This document shows positions 7,992 to 18,002 of a DNA stretch of 46,468 nucleotides, piece by piece (position 1 is the first letter of the stretch; every line of letters begins with the position of its first letter). Where the stretch lies: the NCBI GenBank assembly GCA_013215375.1, contig JABSRB010000028.1, positions 34,021 to 80,488 on the forward strand, written 5' to 3'. The position numbers and the translations under genes are program-made. This stretch comes from Oceanospirillaceae bacterium. Lineage in GTDB: Bacteria > Pseudomonadota > Gammaproteobacteria > Pseudomonadales > Balneatricaceae. Below the pieces are notes generated by a model that had not been told where the DNA came from, did not search any database, and was given only the letters and a program-made list of their open reading frames with translations.

Positions 7992-9041
7992 CTACCTTGC
8001 AATGCGAAACCCAGTATAATAGTTTCGATAATCTGGAGAATTTTTAAAACGTTTATCCAAGGTTATATTCTTGCCAAAGTGTAACCAAGAACCACCCTTG
8101 CTACTGCGTAGCTTGCAATAATCATCAGCGTTATGAGTTTGCATAGCCGCGGGCGTTATAGAGCTATCCCGCCAGCAGTCTTGGGTCCATTCTTTGACAT
8201 TACCATGCACATCGTAAAGGCCAAATTTATTAGGTGAAAACTGCGCCACAGGAGCGGTTTTTAGATTATCCCACTGGCTACCACAACCGTCACAATTTGC
8301 TAAATTTCTCCCGATTTTTTTCCCCCAGTGATAGGCTGTGCTACTTTTGGCGCTCGCGGCATACTCCCATTCAATTTCAGAAGGTAGTCGGTAACCACCT
8401 AGGGTGTGTTGATTAAGCCAATTAATATACTCTTGCGTATCATGCCAGCTGACAGAAATAACCGGCCTATTCCCTCTCCCCCAACCCATATCATCCGCCT
8501 TGTGCAAGCAACCTCCAGCGGCAACACAAGCGTCCCATTGCTCAAAAGTAATCTCTGTTTTTCCTATTTCAAAGCTATTTAGCTGTACTGCATTTCCTCC
8601 TGCATCTTTAGCTGTACATCGATTGGGGGCAAAACAGCTACGCAAAAATTTTCCGGCGGGAATTAATTGCATTTCAGAGATTGGGATATCCTTTGCCAGC
8701 GGTTCAAGCAGCTGCATGATGACTATTGGCCGTTTTTTTAACTTAAGAAAGATGGTTTGCTCAGTATTATCGGTGACTATCACCAGTGATTTTTCTGCAA
8801 AGTATTGGGTAGTCTCGTCTCTTTCTTTAATTGTGACAATATTATATTCACCGCTGCTCAATTTGATTTTAAAAGGTGCTGCATTTTTTTGTGATGAATT
8901 ACCGCGGCGTTTTTTATCCACATAGATAGCGGCATCATGAGGTGTCGTAATAATATGCAGTATGCCGCGCTCGGCGAAACTATTGGCGGAAAACACTAGG
9001 CTTAAGCTAGCAATTAATACGGCAAAGGCAGTAAATCTCAT
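7992..9041 (-). CDS. Exported PEGA and formylglycine-generating-enzyme-like domain protein
   Basis: The protein has 349 residues. A signal peptide (MRFTAFAVLIASLSLVFSANSFA, cleavage before ERG) precedes a PEGA-type beta domain at about 25-110 (GILHIITTPHDAAIYVDKK). An FGE-sulfatase (SUMF1-like) domain covers about 120-349, with PAGKF, FEIGKTEITFEQWDAC, RLPSEIEWEYAA, GLYDVHGNVKEW and the C-terminal TGFRIAR. True formylglycine generators use a redox cysteine pair near the C terminus, which I do not see, so a structural or binding role is more likely than sulfatase maturation. AAGGAA lies about 10 nt before the ATG. It is a single gene between fau and gcvR. Confidence 0.82.
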   Translation of the reverse strand: MRFTAFAVLIASLSLVFSANSFAERGILHIITTPHDAAIYVDKKRRGNSSQKNAAPFKIKLSSGEYNIVTIKERDETTQYFAEKSLVIVTDNTEQTIFLKLKKRPIVIMQLLEPLAKDIPISEMQLIPAGKFLRSCFAPNRCTAKDAGGNAVQLNSFEIGKTEITFEQWDACVAAGGCLHKADDMGWGRGNRPVISVSWHDTQEYINWLNQHTLGGYRLPSEIEWEYAASAKSSTAYHWGKKIGRNLANCDGCGSQWDNLKTAPVAQFSPNKFGLYDVHGNVKEWTQDCWRDSSITPAAMQTHNADDYCKLRSSKGGSWLHFGKNITLDKRFKNSPDYRNYYTGFRIAR

Positions 9042-9673
9042 CTGGTTAAGTTCCTTTTAACAATTCCAAAATAATAGGGAAGATAGTGGTTGCCCAGCTA
9101 CGCTCACCTTATTAAAAACAGCTAATGTGCTAGATGCCACTCTTTTCAGGCACAATAATTAGTGGATATTATTTTCCCAGTACCGTTTAGCACTAGCAGT
9201 GATAGATGATAAATTGGGGTTCCATGCACCCTTTTACTTCATACATCCAAAAGATCCAGACTAAACCGAACAGGAAACTGTTACAAAATATAGCAATTGA
9301 CAACATTAATATATATATTTCATTTTATATTCAGGTTTCTGGCATACGTTTAACTCAATCACCGAAAACAGCTCTATTAACCCTTTGCTCAATATCAATA
9401 ACAAATATTGGATTTAATACACAATCTTGTGCCTGATCAAACCAAGAAAACATGCTAACGATCCTTATCAACACACTTATAAGCTGCTAAAACATGTTTA
9501 CTAAAGCTACAACCAACAGCCAATTTCCTTTTGCTGCTCTTTATTGCCCCCACTGTCTAACTTCTGACAAAAAGAGCATCCAATTGTGTTAATAGCCACT
9601 AGTCAACTAATCGATTAAAGTGCAATATAGTTTGATGCCTTATATTAAACAGGCTTCTAAGAGGGACTTAGCT
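9042..9673. other. Gene-less stretch upstream of gcvR
   Basis: The 632 bp hold no gene I can support. A 76-codon frame at 9206-9436 has no ribosome-binding site and no recognisable product. The stretch probably contains the divergent promoters of the FGE-like gene and gcvR, but no convincing promoter pair or hairpin stands out. Confidence 0.5.
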
Positions 9674-10192
9674 ATGAACCAAAATTATGTTTTATCTTTT
9701 TCAGCCATCGACAAACCCGGCATCGTAGAGCTCCTGTCAAACACTATCAGCAAATCAGGTGGTAATTGGTTAGAATCAGCCATGTCGCATTTAGCAGGTC
9801 GTTTTGTCGGTATTGTGGTGATCGATGTCAGCGCCGAGCAAGCCAGTGCCTTAAAGGAGGCCTTAAACGGATTAACCGCACAGGGACTGTTTATTTCTAT
9901 TGAAACCATTAATAGCGAGGATAGCGGCAGCGAAGTATTACGATCCATCGAGATTGAATTGACCGGTCACGATCGCCCCGGCATTGTCAGCGAAATATCC
10001 ACAGTGTTAGCCAAGCACGGTGCCAATGTTGAAGATTTAACCACTGAGCTGGTATCGGGCTCTATGTCTGCTGAATTGCTATTTAAAGCGGACATTCACG
10101 CATCGATAGGTCAGGAGACAGATATAGATGATTTACAAGAGGCGATAGAATCTATAGCCGATGATTTGATGGTCGATATTATTATCGAGTGA
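9674..10192 (+). CDS. gcvR: GcvR-like double-ACT-domain regulator
   Basis: The 172-residue protein is made of two ACT domains, about 3-80 (VLSFSAIDKPGIVELLS) and 93-172 (EIELTGHDRPGIVSEIS). This is the layout of the glycine-cleavage-system repressor GcvR, which binds glycine and antagonises GcvA. It has no DNA-binding domain, as expected. The ATG at 9674 is preceded by GAGGGA 8-9 nt upstream; the in-frame codon at 9620 would add 18 unlikely residues. No gcv genes are near, so the exact target is not shown. Confidence 0.82.
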   Translation: MNQNYVLSFSAIDKPGIVELLSNTISKSGGNWLESAMSHLAGRFVGIVVIDVSAEQASALKEALNGLTAQGLFISIETINSEDSGSEVLRSIEIELTGHDRPGIVSEISTVLAKHGANVEDLTTELVSGSMSAELLFKADIHASIGQETDIDDLQEAIESIADDLMVDIIIE

Positions 10193-10204
10193 TAATAATT
10201 AATA

Positions 10205-10235
10205 AAGTTGCTCTTATAAGCTATAAGAGCAACTT
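10205..10235. terminator. Bidirectional terminator between gcvR and the VF530-type gene
   Basis: A perfect 14-bp stem (AAGTTGCTCTTATA / TATAAGAGCAACTT) with a 3-nt loop lies 12 bp after the gcvR stop and 15 bp after the convergent minus-strand stop. The A/T tails on both sides fit use in both directions. Confidence 0.85.
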
Positions 10236-10250
10236 ATTGGACGATCGTTA

Positions 10251-10490
10251 TTAACTCTTTTTCCAAGGATTGTCCAAGTATTCTAAATACAGCGCTTCTA
10301 CTTTGTCACGCGCCCATTGAGTGCGTCGTAAAAATTTTAAGCTCGACTTAATGCTAGGATCGCAATTAAAACAATTAATATTAATTCGATCTCCCAACCC
10401 ATCCCAGCCGTAAGCTTCCACCAGCTCTTCTAAAATATCTGCCAGTTTTTTTCCGTGCAGCGGATTGTTTACTTGTTTATCGTCGCTCAT
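10251..10490 (-). CDS. VF530/DUF2132-family small DNA-binding-like protein
   Basis: The 79-residue product matches the small VF530 family: N-terminal [20 protein letters not shown], central [20 protein letters not shown], then [20 protein letters not shown]. This is a conserved single-domain family in gammaproteobacteria whose structure resembles DNA-binding folds, but its role is unsettled. GAGGTTTT lies upstream of the ATG. It is downstream of argH on the same strand with 51 bp between. Confidence 0.85.
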   Translation of the reverse strand: MSDDKQVNNPLHGKKLADILEELVEAYGWDGLGDRININCFNCDPSIKSSLKFLRRTQWARDKVEALYLEYLDNPWKKS

Positions 10491-10504
10491 AAAACCTCGT
10501 TTTA

Positions 10505-10524
10505 CCCAGCACTATCATGCTGGG
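10505..10524. terminator. Hairpin between argH and the VF530-type gene
   Basis: CCCAGCA / TGCTGGG with a 6-nt loop follows argH by about 17 bp on the minus strand. There is no T run on that side (TAAAAC follows), so it is a weak terminator or an mRNA-stabilising hairpin. Confidence 0.4.
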
Positions 10525-10541
10525 CATTTTAGCCTGCTTGA

Positions 10542-11933
10542 TTATCTAGCAGCGACTAACTTTTCACCACGTGCTACTGCTGCTAACACTTGGTTAGGTG
10601 CAGTACCACCAATGTGGTCACGCGCTGCAACAGAACCTTCTAGAGTCAACACATCAAACACATCTGCTTTGATATCGCCGGAAAACACTTGTAACTCTTC
10701 AAGACTCATCTCTGCAAGATCTTTATTGCATTCAAGACCATAAGCGACAGACTTACCAACTACTTCATGGGCATCGCGAAATGGCATACCTTTGCGTGTT
10801 AAGTAGTCAGCAAGATCAGTCGCGGTCGAAAAGCCACGTAGCGCAGCTTCACGCATTTGCTCTTTTTTCGACTCCAGTGCCGGTACCATGTCAGCGTATG
10901 CACGCAGGCAGCCTTTGATAGTATCGATAGTGTCGAACAACGGCTCTTTATCTTCTTGGTTGTCTTTGTTGTAAGCCAGTGGCTGTGACTTCATTAGCGT
11001 TAGCAGTGACATTAGATGACCGTAGACACGGCCACTCTTACCACGTACCAACTCTGGCACATCTGGGTTTTTCTTTTGCGGCATAATCGATGAGCCAGTG
11101 CAGAATCTGTCGGGCAAATTGACAAAGTTAAACTGGGATGAAGCCCAAAGTACCAATTCTTCTGACATACGCGTCATGTGCATTGCCAAAATACTGGAGG
11201 TTGCGCAAAATTCAATGGCAAAGTCACGATCCGAAACGGCATCGAGTGAGTTTTCAGCGGGGCGATCAAAACCTAACAGATCACTGGTGATCTGACGATT
11301 GATTGGGTAAGTAGTACCCGCTAATGCCGCGGCACCTAGTGGCGATACATTGACTCTTTTGCGGGTATCGACATAGCGCTCATAGTCGCGAGATAACATT
11401 TCAAACCAAGCCATTAGATGATGACCAAAAGTAACAGGTTGAGCTGTTTGCAAATGGGTAAAGCCTGGCATTATAGTGCTGGCTTCAGCCTTAGCTAATC
11501 CCAACAACCCCTCTTGAAAGCGGGTGATTTCAAGTAAAATATTGTCGATTTCATCACGCACATAGAGGCGAATATCCGTAGCTACTTGGTCATTACGTGA
11601 ACGTCCAGTGTGCAATTTTTTACCGGTTAAACCTATTTTCTTGGTTAGCGCCGCTTCAATATTCATGTGAATATCTTCAAGTTCTATCGACCATGGGAAA
11701 TCACCAGCTTCGATTTCAGTTTGAATTTCAGCCAGTCCCTGCTCAATATCAGCACACTCGACTGGTGTTAATACACCCGCTTCAGTAAGCATTTTAGCGT
11801 GGGCGATGGAGCCTTGAATGTCCTGTCGGTACATACGTTGATCAAAGGTTATCGAAGCGGTGAAACGAGCGACAAAGGCATCTGTAGGTTCACTAAATCT
11901 GCCGCCCCACTGCTGGTTCGTCTCTTTTGTCAT
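10542..11933 (-). CDS. argH: Argininosuccinate lyase
   Basis: The 463-residue protein is of normal length. It cleaves argininosuccinate to arginine and fumarate in the last step of arginine synthesis, as a cytoplasmic homotetramer. The fumarase/aspartase superfamily signature [12 protein letters not shown] with the catalytic serine lies at about 282-293, and [14 protein letters not shown] at about 106-119. AAGGA sits 9 nt before the ATG. It is divergent from hemC across 217 bp, an argH-hemC neighbourhood also found in pseudomonads. Confidence 0.97.
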   Translation of the reverse strand: MTKETNQQWGGRFSEPTDAFVARFTASITFDQRMYRQDIQGSIAHAKMLTEAGVLTPVECADIEQGLAEIQTEIEAGDFPWSIELEDIHMNIEAALTKKIGLTGKKLHTGRSRNDQVATDIRLYVRDEIDNILLEITRFQEGLLGLAKAEASTIMPGFTHLQTAQPVTFGHHLMAWFEMLSRDYERYVDTRKRVNVSPLGAAALAGTTYPINRQITSDLLGFDRPAENSLDAVSDRDFAIEFCATSSILAMHMTRMSEELVLWASSQFNFVNLPDRFCTGSSIMPQKKNPDVPELVRGKSGRVYGHLMSLLTLMKSQPLAYNKDNQEDKEPLFDTIDTIKGCLRAYADMVPALESKKEQMREAALRGFSTATDLADYLTRKGMPFRDAHEVVGKSVAYGLECNKDLAEMSLEELQVFSGDIKADVFDVLTLEGSVAARDHIGGTAPNQVLAAVARGEKLVAAR

Positions 11934-12009
11934 TGTATGTATTCCTTATATATTAAATGTTAGACAAATTTTGCGCAGATTATAGCAGTTTTGATCCGCA
12001 AATAGCCCG

Positions 12010-12032
12010 TTGGCATGCTACAATTTTGCCAA
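12010..12032. promoter_or_regulatory. Inverted repeat in the argH-hemC intergenic region
   Basis: TTGGCA and TGCCAA face each other across 11 bp, enclosing TACAAT, which could be a -10 hexamer. The site is about 120 bp before hemC and about 80 bp before argH. It could be an operator; the regulator is not known. Confidence 0.25.
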
Positions 12033-12150
12033 ATTAACTACAGATTTATACACAGCGCTTTTCTTTCTGGAAGCTGTTAATAATTAACTGTGACTTTCAG
12101 TTATTTAAGCGCTCTAAGATAATATATCGACAATATTTTTAGGATCGCAG

Positions 12151-13092
12151 ATGCAACCACCAGTCATTCGAATTGCCACCCGTGAAAGTAAACTTGCATT
12201 GTGGCAGGCACACTATGTTAAAGCCGAACTAGAACATCACCATCCAGGCATAGTGGTTGAACTACTGGGCATGACCACTAAAGGCGATATTCTGCTCGAC
12301 TCGCCTCTGTCAAAAATCGGTGGTAAAGGCCTGTTTGTTAAAGAGTTAGAAGTCGCCATATTAGAAGGTCGTGCCGATATAGCAGTACACTCTATGAAAG
12401 ATGTGCCTATGGAATTCCCAGAGGGACTTGGCCTCACTGTTATCTGCCCAAGAGAAGATCCTAGCGATGCCTTTGTCTCCAACAAATATAAGAGCTTAGC
12501 TAATTTGCCTCAAGGCGCTGTGGTCGGTACATCGTCACTGCGTCGTCAGGCATTAATTAAGGAGCACCGCCCGGATTTGAAAATCCTCGATTTACGCGGT
12601 AATGTACAAACCCGATTACGCAAGTTAGATGAAGGGCAATACGACGCCATTATATTAGCCAGTGCCGGGCTGATTCGCCTAGGACTAAAGGAGCGAATCA
12701 AGTTTAGCTTACCTTTAGACATGTGCCTGCCCGCCGGAGGACAAGGCGCTGTCGGTATTGAGTGCCGCCTTGATGATCACGCCACTATCGAGCTGTTAAA
12801 ACCTTTGCATCACTTGTCTACTTCTTACTGCGTGATGGCTGAGCGCGCCATGAATTTACGTTTAGAGGGCGGTTGCCAAGTACCCATCGCCTGCCATGCT
12901 GTATTAAATGAAGACCACAGCGAATTATCCATGCGCGGCTTAGTCGCCAAACCCGATGGCACTACTATCTTGCGTGACCAGATTAGCGGCAGTGTGCACA
13001 TTGCCGAGCAATTGGGCACACAACTGGCCGAGCGTCTACTGGCCGCAGGTGCCGCTGAAATTTTAGCCGACGTTTACGCACAGCAAGGTTAA
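12151..13092 (+). CDS. hemC: Hydroxymethylbilane synthase (porphobilinogen deaminase)
   Basis: The 313-residue enzyme joins four porphobilinogens to hydroxymethylbilane in heme synthesis. The N-terminal [14 protein letters not shown], the VHSMKDVP lysine-aspartate segment with the catalytic Asp, [10 protein letters not shown], and the dipyrromethane-cofactor cysteine in [13 protein letters not shown] are all present. AGGA lies 6 nt before the ATG. It is the first gene of hemC-hemD-hemX-hemY; hemD starts 5 bp after its stop. Confidence 0.97.
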   Translation: MQPPVIRIATRESKLALWQAHYVKAELEHHHPGIVVELLGMTTKGDILLDSPLSKIGGKGLFVKELEVAILEGRADIAVHSMKDVPMEFPEGLGLTVICPREDPSDAFVSNKYKSLANLPQGAVVGTSSLRRQALIKEHRPDLKILDLRGNVQTRLRKLDEGQYDAIILASAGLIRLGLKERIKFSLPLDMCLPAGGQGAVGIECRLDDHATIELLKPLHHLSTSYCVMAERAMNLRLEGGCQVPIACHAVLNEDHSELSMRGLVAKPDGTTILRDQISGSVHIAEQLGTQLAERLLAAGAAEILADVYAQQG

Positions 13093-13097
13093 TTATT

Positions 13098-13916
13098 TTG
13101 AGCAGAGCAAGCTTGCAAGATCAGCTGATCCTAGTCACGAGAGCACCGCATAAACAGGCCCCGCTGCTAGAGCTATTAAACAGTCAAGGGGCAAAGCCTG
13201 TCCCTTTTGCCAGTATCCATATTGCCCCGCTGGAAATACACAGCGCAGAGTACGGCGTTACTAAACAGCATATTTTAGATCTCGACCAGTTTGACATCGT
13301 CATCTGTATTAGCGCTAACGCCGCTCGCTTTGCCGGTGAATTGATCGACCAGTACTGGCCACAGCTACCGGTAAATATCAAATGGTTGGCTATAGGTAAA
13401 GCCACCGCCAAGGCGTTAGACTACTTTGATGTTTTTGCCCAAGTAGTGCCCGGTGCCGATTCAGAGGCACTACTTAACCACCCTGAATTACAACATGTGG
13501 CCAATAAAAAAATCTTAATCTTACAGGGGAACAACGGCAGAGAGCTGCTTGCAGACACACTTTTACAACGCGCAGCTATTATCACTCAAGCCGTACTTTA
13601 TAATCGGATAGTTCCTGTTTATACTGATGATCAGATTAAAAACAGCTTATATAATGCCGCTTTATCCGCTATTCTCATCACCAGTGGAGAAGCACTGAGT
13701 AATTTAACCACAATCGCCAAAGGCAGCCAGCAGCAGTTTGATATTTCATCATTGCAGGCCACCACACTGATTGTACCTAGTACTCGTGTAGCAAATATTG
13801 CTTCTACACAGGGATACCAACACATCAAAGTAGCCAAAAGTGCCGATGATCAATCGATGCTCGATGCGCTACTGTTAGTAAGAGGCTTGGAAGCTGACAA
13901 TGAAAAAAAGAAATAA
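13098..13916 (+). CDS. hemD: Uroporphyrinogen-III synthase
   Basis: The 272-residue product has the HemD layout: LILVTRAP at the N terminus, SANAARFAGE and LAIGKATAKAL in the first half, and ILITSGEALSNL near the hinge of the second domain. It closes and isomerises hydroxymethylbilane to uroporphyrinogen III. Overall conservation is low, as usual in this family. The start is TTG 13098 with AAGGT 8 nt upstream. Its last 17 bp overlap hemX, which indicates coupled translation. Confidence 0.92.
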   Translation: MSRASLQDQLILVTRAPHKQAPLLELLNSQGAKPVPFASIHIAPLEIHSAEYGVTKQHILDLDQFDIVICISANAARFAGELIDQYWPQLPVNIKWLAIGKATAKALDYFDVFAQVVPGADSEALLNHPELQHVANKKILILQGNNGRELLADTLLQRAAIITQAVLYNRIVPVYTDDQIKNSLYNAALSAILITSGEALSNLTTIAKGSQQQFDISSLQATTLIVPSTRVANIASTQGYQHIKVAKSADDQSMLDALLLVRGLEADNEKKK

Positions 13917-15402
13917 GATAGTTACCGAAACTAAAAGCGTGACAACTCCCACCGCTAGTACTGATCAAACCACTGTCAGCGTCGGCGATACTCCTGATAA
14001 AGCGGATGTGAGTGAAACAACTCCTGAGCCACCTGCAACAGACAAGTCCGACCACACCACTGACAGCAAAGATGAAATCAGCAGCGATAAAACCGTAGAC
14101 AAGAGTGCTGTGACAACATCAGCTAAGGTCAGTGAAAGCAAAGCTGCTGCGAAAAAAACTTCCGCAAAAGATACTCCTACATCAGCCAACATCGCCCAGA
14201 GCAAAACAGATACAAATAAAGCGAAACAAGCGGACAAGACTAAAGACAACGCAAAGCCCGCCGCAACCACCAATACTAAAGCGGCCAACGATGAGCCTAA
14301 AAGCACCAACAAAACAGGCAAACTCGCCCTGGTCATTTCGCTCATAGCCCTAGGTTTTACCGGTTTCCAGTATTATCAAGGCCTTCAAGCCCAGAGCGCC
14401 ACCCAAGATATTGACCAGAACATCGCCAGTTTAAAACAACAGCTAACCGCGGGCATCAGCTCAGCAGCAACAACCGCCAATAGCATTAAAGAAGCGGCAG
14501 ATGCCAGCTTAGCGAAAGCGGATAGCGCGATAAAAACAGTCAATGCTAACTTGCTCACATTACAGCAAGCTGAAACCAATAAATCCAAAGATATCGATGC
14601 TCTACAGGCACGTTTAACTCAGAGCATCCAGCAAGTAGAAGCTTCGGGCTTAGCCCAGAATTCACGCAAGGACTGGCTGCTAGCCGAAGTAGAATACTTG
14701 TTGCGGCTTGCCAATCAGCGGGTGTTGATGGAAAACACTCCAATAGGCGCACTGGCACTGCTAAATTCTGCTGATGAGATACTCCAGCAAACTGACGATG
14801 TCTCCATCTTCTCAGTGCGCAAAGCCCTTGCCGCTGATATTGCCGCGCTTGCTGCTGTGCCTCCGATCGACCAAGAAGGTTTATACCTAAAAATCGATGC
14901 ATTGAGTGCGCAGATAAACCAACTTAAATTAGTACCGATTACCGACAAGAAGCAACTGCCAAAAATCATCGATCAAGTCACGACAGAGGCCGTGAGCGAT
15001 GCACAGCAGAGCAGTTTTTCTAAAATTTGGGACAAGGCCAGTGCCAAGCTTGAAAAATTGGTAGTTATTAGCAACAGAGACAGCGCCATTGAGCCATTGT
15101 TAAGTCCTGCTCAACAAGCCGGATTACTGCAAAATTTGCACATTTTATTTGAGCAGACACAACTAGCGCTATTACAGCGCAAGCAATTGCCCTACCAGCG
15201 CAGCATTGAAAAAGCAGAAGTTATTATCAATAGCCACTTTCAAGCCAAAGACGGTACTTCAATGGCATTATTAGCCGGTTTACAAGGCCTTAAAGAGCAG
15301 CAAATAAGCGTCGCGTTGCCAAGCATAGCAGGCTCTTTGAATTCTCTCAAAAGCTATTTGAAACAAGGTGCTGAGATCAAATCAGGAGTGCTAAAGCCAT
15401 GA
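13900..15402 (+). CDS. hemX: HemX-like membrane protein
   Basis: This is a 500-residue bitopic inner-membrane protein. About 135 N-terminal residues are a Ser/Thr/Lys/Ala/Asp-rich, disordered cytoplasmic tail. A single membrane segment follows at about 145-163 (ALVISLIALGFTGFQYY), then a coiled-coil-prone region and the HemX core with DWLLAEVEYLLRLANQRV (about 255-272). Although often named uroporphyrin-III C-methyltransferase, it lacks a SAM-binding methylase domain; the role within heme synthesis is unclear. It overlaps hemD by 17 bp and hemY by 4 bp. Confidence 0.9.
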   Translation: MKKRNKIVTETKSVTTPTASTDQTTVSVGDTPDKADVSETTPEPPATDKSDHTTDSKDEISSDKTVDKSAVTTSAKVSESKAAAKKTSAKDTPTSANIAQSKTDTNKAKQADKTKDNAKPAATTNTKAANDEPKSTNKTGKLALVISLIALGFTGFQYYQGLQAQSATQDIDQNIASLKQQLTAGISSAATTANSIKEAADASLAKADSAIKTVNANLLTLQQAETNKSKDIDALQARLTQSIQQVEASGLAQNSRKDWLLAEVEYLLRLANQRVLMENTPIGALALLNSADEILQQTDDVSIFSVRKALAADIAALAAVPPIDQEGLYLKIDALSAQINQLKLVPITDKKQLPKIIDQVTTEAVSDAQQSSFSKIWDKASAKLEKLVVISNRDSAIEPLLSPAQQAGLLQNLHILFEQTQLALLQRKQLPYQRSIEKAEVIINSHFQAKDGTSMALLAGLQGLKEQQISVALPSIAGSLNSLKSYLKQGAEIKSGVLKP

Positions 15403-16697
15403 AAGCTATTGTTGTCCTGTTATTCATCGTGCTGGCAGCCGGTGCCTTTGTCGGCGAGAAATTAGTACAAGATCCAGGTTATGTACTTATCTCCTATGAC
15501 AACACAACTCTAGAGACCAGCATTTGGGTGTTACTACTGTTTTCATTCTTTGCCTTTTTACTGGCGCACTGGTCGCTAAACTTGTTCTTTAAATTTAGCC
15601 TACCCACCAAGCAAATCGGCATATGGCGTAAAAACCGCATCGCACGCACCGCGCAAAAGCGTACTTTTAAAGGTTTGATAGCCTTATCAGAGGGCCAGTG
15701 GTGGCAGGCGCAACGTCTATTGTCGCAGACGGCACCTATTGCAGCACAACCGCTGATCAATTATTTGGGAGCGGCGAAAGCGGCTCACGAACAAGGCAAT
15801 GTCGAGCACACCGACGCCTTTTTTGCCAAGGCACGCGAAGTGGCTCCCGATGCCGAAGTTAGCATTGGCCTGCAGGAAGCTGAAGTACAAATTGATCGCG
15901 GTAACAGCGCCCAAGCGTTTATCACTTTAAAGCGCCTACATAGCTTAGCGCCAAAACACACCGGCATATTGCGTGACTTAGCGGACTTGCATCAGGGCCA
16001 ACAAGATTGGGATGGGTTAATTGCACTACTGCCCAAGCTGCGCAAACAAAAGGTAATGTCAGCGGAACAACTGGCTGAGATTGAATCCAATTGCTACACC
16101 AACATGCTCAGCACAGTAGTGGCAAAACTGCCGGTAGAGAGCAGTTCAGATTCCAGAGTCAAAGCTCTTAATAGAGGCTGGAAAGCTCTGCCTAATAACC
16201 TCAATCAAAGTGCTAGCATGATCGTCACTTATGCTCAGGCGTTAATTGCGGCTAAAGCGCCGGATGATGCAGAGAAATTTCTGCGGGCACATATTAAACG
16301 AACTTGGGATAATAGCCTTATCGGTCTTTACGGCACCATTGAAACATCTGATACTGCAAGACAATATAACTTAGCCATTAGCTGGATTAAGAAACAGCCA
16401 CAGCAAGCCTCCCTGCAACTTTGCGCGGCGCGCCTGGCAACTTTCAACCAGAAATGGCAAGAGGCGGTGATACACTTTGAAAAAAGTATTTCCATTGAAC
16501 CTAGTATAGATGCCTACCGATCTCTGGCTAAATTATTAGAGAGCTTAGGGGAGCATGACAAGGCACTTGAAGCGAGCCACAAGGCTATGGAGCTGACAGA
16601 GGATCTTTCACCAAGCATTCCTCTACCCGCTTTGGTCGAGCCAACACCGGTGGTAGAAGAGCCCAATATAGAGCCACCAAAATCAGCTAGCGCTTAG
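15399..16697 (+). CDS. hemY: HemY-like TPR membrane protein
   Basis: The 432-residue protein has two N-terminal membrane segments (about 3-21 and 43-64) and the HemY N-terminal domain (EKLVQDPGYVLISYDNTTLETS, then LIALSEGQWWQAQRLL). TPR-like helical repeats fill about 85-410. A Pro/Glu-rich tail ends the protein. It is the proteobacterial HemY, not the Bacillus protoporphyrinogen oxidase of the same name; the role is probably scaffolding of heme enzymes at the membrane. The ATGA overlap with hemX couples the two. A strong terminator follows 14 bp after the stop. Confidence 0.92.
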   Translation: MKAIVVLLFIVLAAGAFVGEKLVQDPGYVLISYDNTTLETSIWVLLLFSFFAFLLAHWSLNLFFKFSLPTKQIGIWRKNRIARTAQKRTFKGLIALSEGQWWQAQRLLSQTAPIAAQPLINYLGAAKAAHEQGNVEHTDAFFAKAREVAPDAEVSIGLQEAEVQIDRGNSAQAFITLKRLHSLAPKHTGILRDLADLHQGQQDWDGLIALLPKLRKQKVMSAEQLAEIESNCYTNMLSTVVAKLPVESSSDSRVKALNRGWKALPNNLNQSASMIVTYAQALIAAKAPDDAEKFLRAHIKRTWDNSLIGLYGTIETSDTARQYNLAISWIKKQPQQASLQLCAARLATFNQKWQEAVIHFEKSISIEPSIDAYRSLAKLLESLGEHDKALEASHKAMELTEDLSPSIPLPALVEPTPVVEEPNIEPPKSASA

Positions 16698-16711
16698 CTT
16701 TGTACTTAATG

Positions 16712-16739
16712 AAAACGGCAGTTAATCTGCCGTTTTTTA
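16712..16739 (+). terminator. Rho-independent terminator of the hem operon
   Basis: AAAACGGCAG - TTAAT - CTGCCGTTTT forms a perfect 10-bp stem running into six T residues, 14 bp after the hemY stop. Confidence 0.92.
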
Positions 16740-16742
16740 TGT

Positions 16743-16905
16743 ACAGGATGTACGGTATAACGCGGTGGCATGGATGCCAAAGAGCGTATATGGTTAGGAT
16801 GTACGGTAAACGTAAGTGGCATGGCAGAATTTTATTCCCGACAAATTCTAAGTACCTGCGTCCGTGCAGGCAATGCCAAAGAGCGTATAGGTCAGGGTGT
16901 AGCGC
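16743..16905. repeat. Short interspersed ggatgtacgg / ggcatgg repeats
   Basis: Between the hem terminator and the next gene, short words recur: AGGATGTACGGTA at about 16746 and 16797, GTGGCATGG at about 16765 and 16817, and TGCCAAAGAGCGTAT at about 16777 and 16875. This patchwork looks like the small 'catggatg/agggatgt' intergenic repeats common in gammaproteobacteria. It is readable as protein in the frame of the downstream gene but looks noncoding. Confidence 0.65.
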
Positions 16906-16964
16906 AAGCGACACAACAATTTCTTTCAACAAACACCAAAACCAACAGTATAGTGAGATTGATG

Positions 16965-18002
16965 ATGTTAGATGTTTGCGCACTTCTTAAAATTGCTAAA
17001 CCACTGATTCAAGCACCTATGGCCGGTGTACAGGACTATCGACTGGCACTTGCTGTAGCTAAAGCTGGCGGTTTAGGCTCTATCCCTTGTGCCATGCTCA
17101 GCATCGAGCAGATTCATGCACAAGTTAACGCTTTTAAAGCGCAGAGCGATGCCAGCTATAACCTTAATTTCTTCTGTCACACTGCGACGCAAGATGCTCA
17201 GCAAGAGCTTATTTGGCGAGAGCAACTAGCCCCTTATTTCAAAGAATTCGAAGTAGGCGAGCTAAAAGCCAGCGCTGGCCGCGTACCTTTTAATCAAGAA
17301 ATTTTTGACGCACTAGCTCCGTTAAATCCTCCTATATTTAGCTTTCACTTTGGCTTGCCAAGTGCTGATCTAGTGGCGAAAATCAAGGCGCTGGGCGCAG
17401 TCATCATCTCCAGTGCCACCAGCGTGGCAGAGGGAATTTGGCTAGAGGAAAACGGCGCGGATATAGTCATAGCGCAAGGGGTAGAGGCCGGCGGACACCG
17501 CGCCATGTTTTTGGAGACTGACATCAGCAGACAACAGGGCACCTTTACCTTACTACCGCAATTGGTCCAAGCACTACAAGTACCAATAGTCGCAGCAGGC
17601 GGCATTGCTGATAAACAAGCTATCACCGCCGCAGTTGCCCTAGGTGCCAGCGCTGTGCAGATAGGTACCAGCTACTTGCTTTGTGACGAGGCGACTACCA
17701 GCGCATTACACCGCGAAGTATTAACTTCTGACCAGGCAGCTACCACTTGTCTCACTAATGTATTTAGTGGGCGACCCGCACGTGGCATAGTCAATAGAGC
17801 AATCAGGGAGCTTGGGCCCATCAGTGATAAAACCCCACCCTTTCCCACGGCTGCAACGGCAATCACGCAGCTTCGCCAAGCGGCAGAGCAGCGCGGTAGT
17901 AGTGACTTTTCGCCGCTGTGGAGCGGCTGTAACAACAGTGGCTGTAAAGCGATAAGCGCCACGGAACTCACTGATGAATTATTTACAGCATTTGATATTT
18001 AA
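16965..18002 (+). CDS. Nitronate monooxygenase family flavoprotein
   Basis: The 345-residue TIM-barrel FMN enzyme (formerly 2-nitropropane dioxygenase) oxidises alkyl nitronates such as propionate-3-nitronate. Family blocks are PLIQAPMAGVQDYRLALAVA at the N terminus, PIFSFHFGLP, the GVEAGGHRAMF loop carrying the catalytic His, IVAAGGIAD, and VALGASAVQIGTSYLL at the phosphate site. The start is taken at ATG 16965 with GAG 7 nt upstream; 16962 is equally possible. The frame is open back to 16770, but that part only translates an intergenic repeat. Its stop codon overlaps a 9-bp tandem repeat. Confidence 0.88.
   Translation: MLDVCALLKIAKPLIQAPMAGVQDYRLALAVAKAGGLGSIPCAMLSIEQIHAQVNAFKAQSDASYNLNFFCHTATQDAQQELIWREQLAPYFKEFEVGELKASAGRVPFNQEIFDALAPLNPPIFSFHFGLPSADLVAKIKALGAVIISSATSVAEGIWLEENGADIVIAQGVEAGGHRAMFLETDISRQQGTFTLLPQLVQALQVPIVAAGGIADKQAITAAVALGASAVQIGTSYLLCDEATTSALHREVLTSDQAATTCLTNVFSGRPARGIVNRAIRELGPISDKTPPFPTAATAITQLRQAAEQRGSSDFSPLWSGCNNSGCKAISATELTDELFTAFDI

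Noticed and set aside
9206-9436. 76-codon plus-strand frame
   Set aside because: No ribosome-binding site, AT-rich random composition, no known motif.
13965-14345. 126-codon minus-strand frame inside hemX
   Set aside because: Shadow of the low-complexity Ser/Thr/Ala/Lys tail of HemX; composition is Val/Leu/Ser only.
16770-16961. 64-codon N-terminal extension of the nitronate monooxygenase
   Set aside because: It translates an intergenic repeat, and the family N terminus begins near 16965 with a suitable ribosome-binding site.
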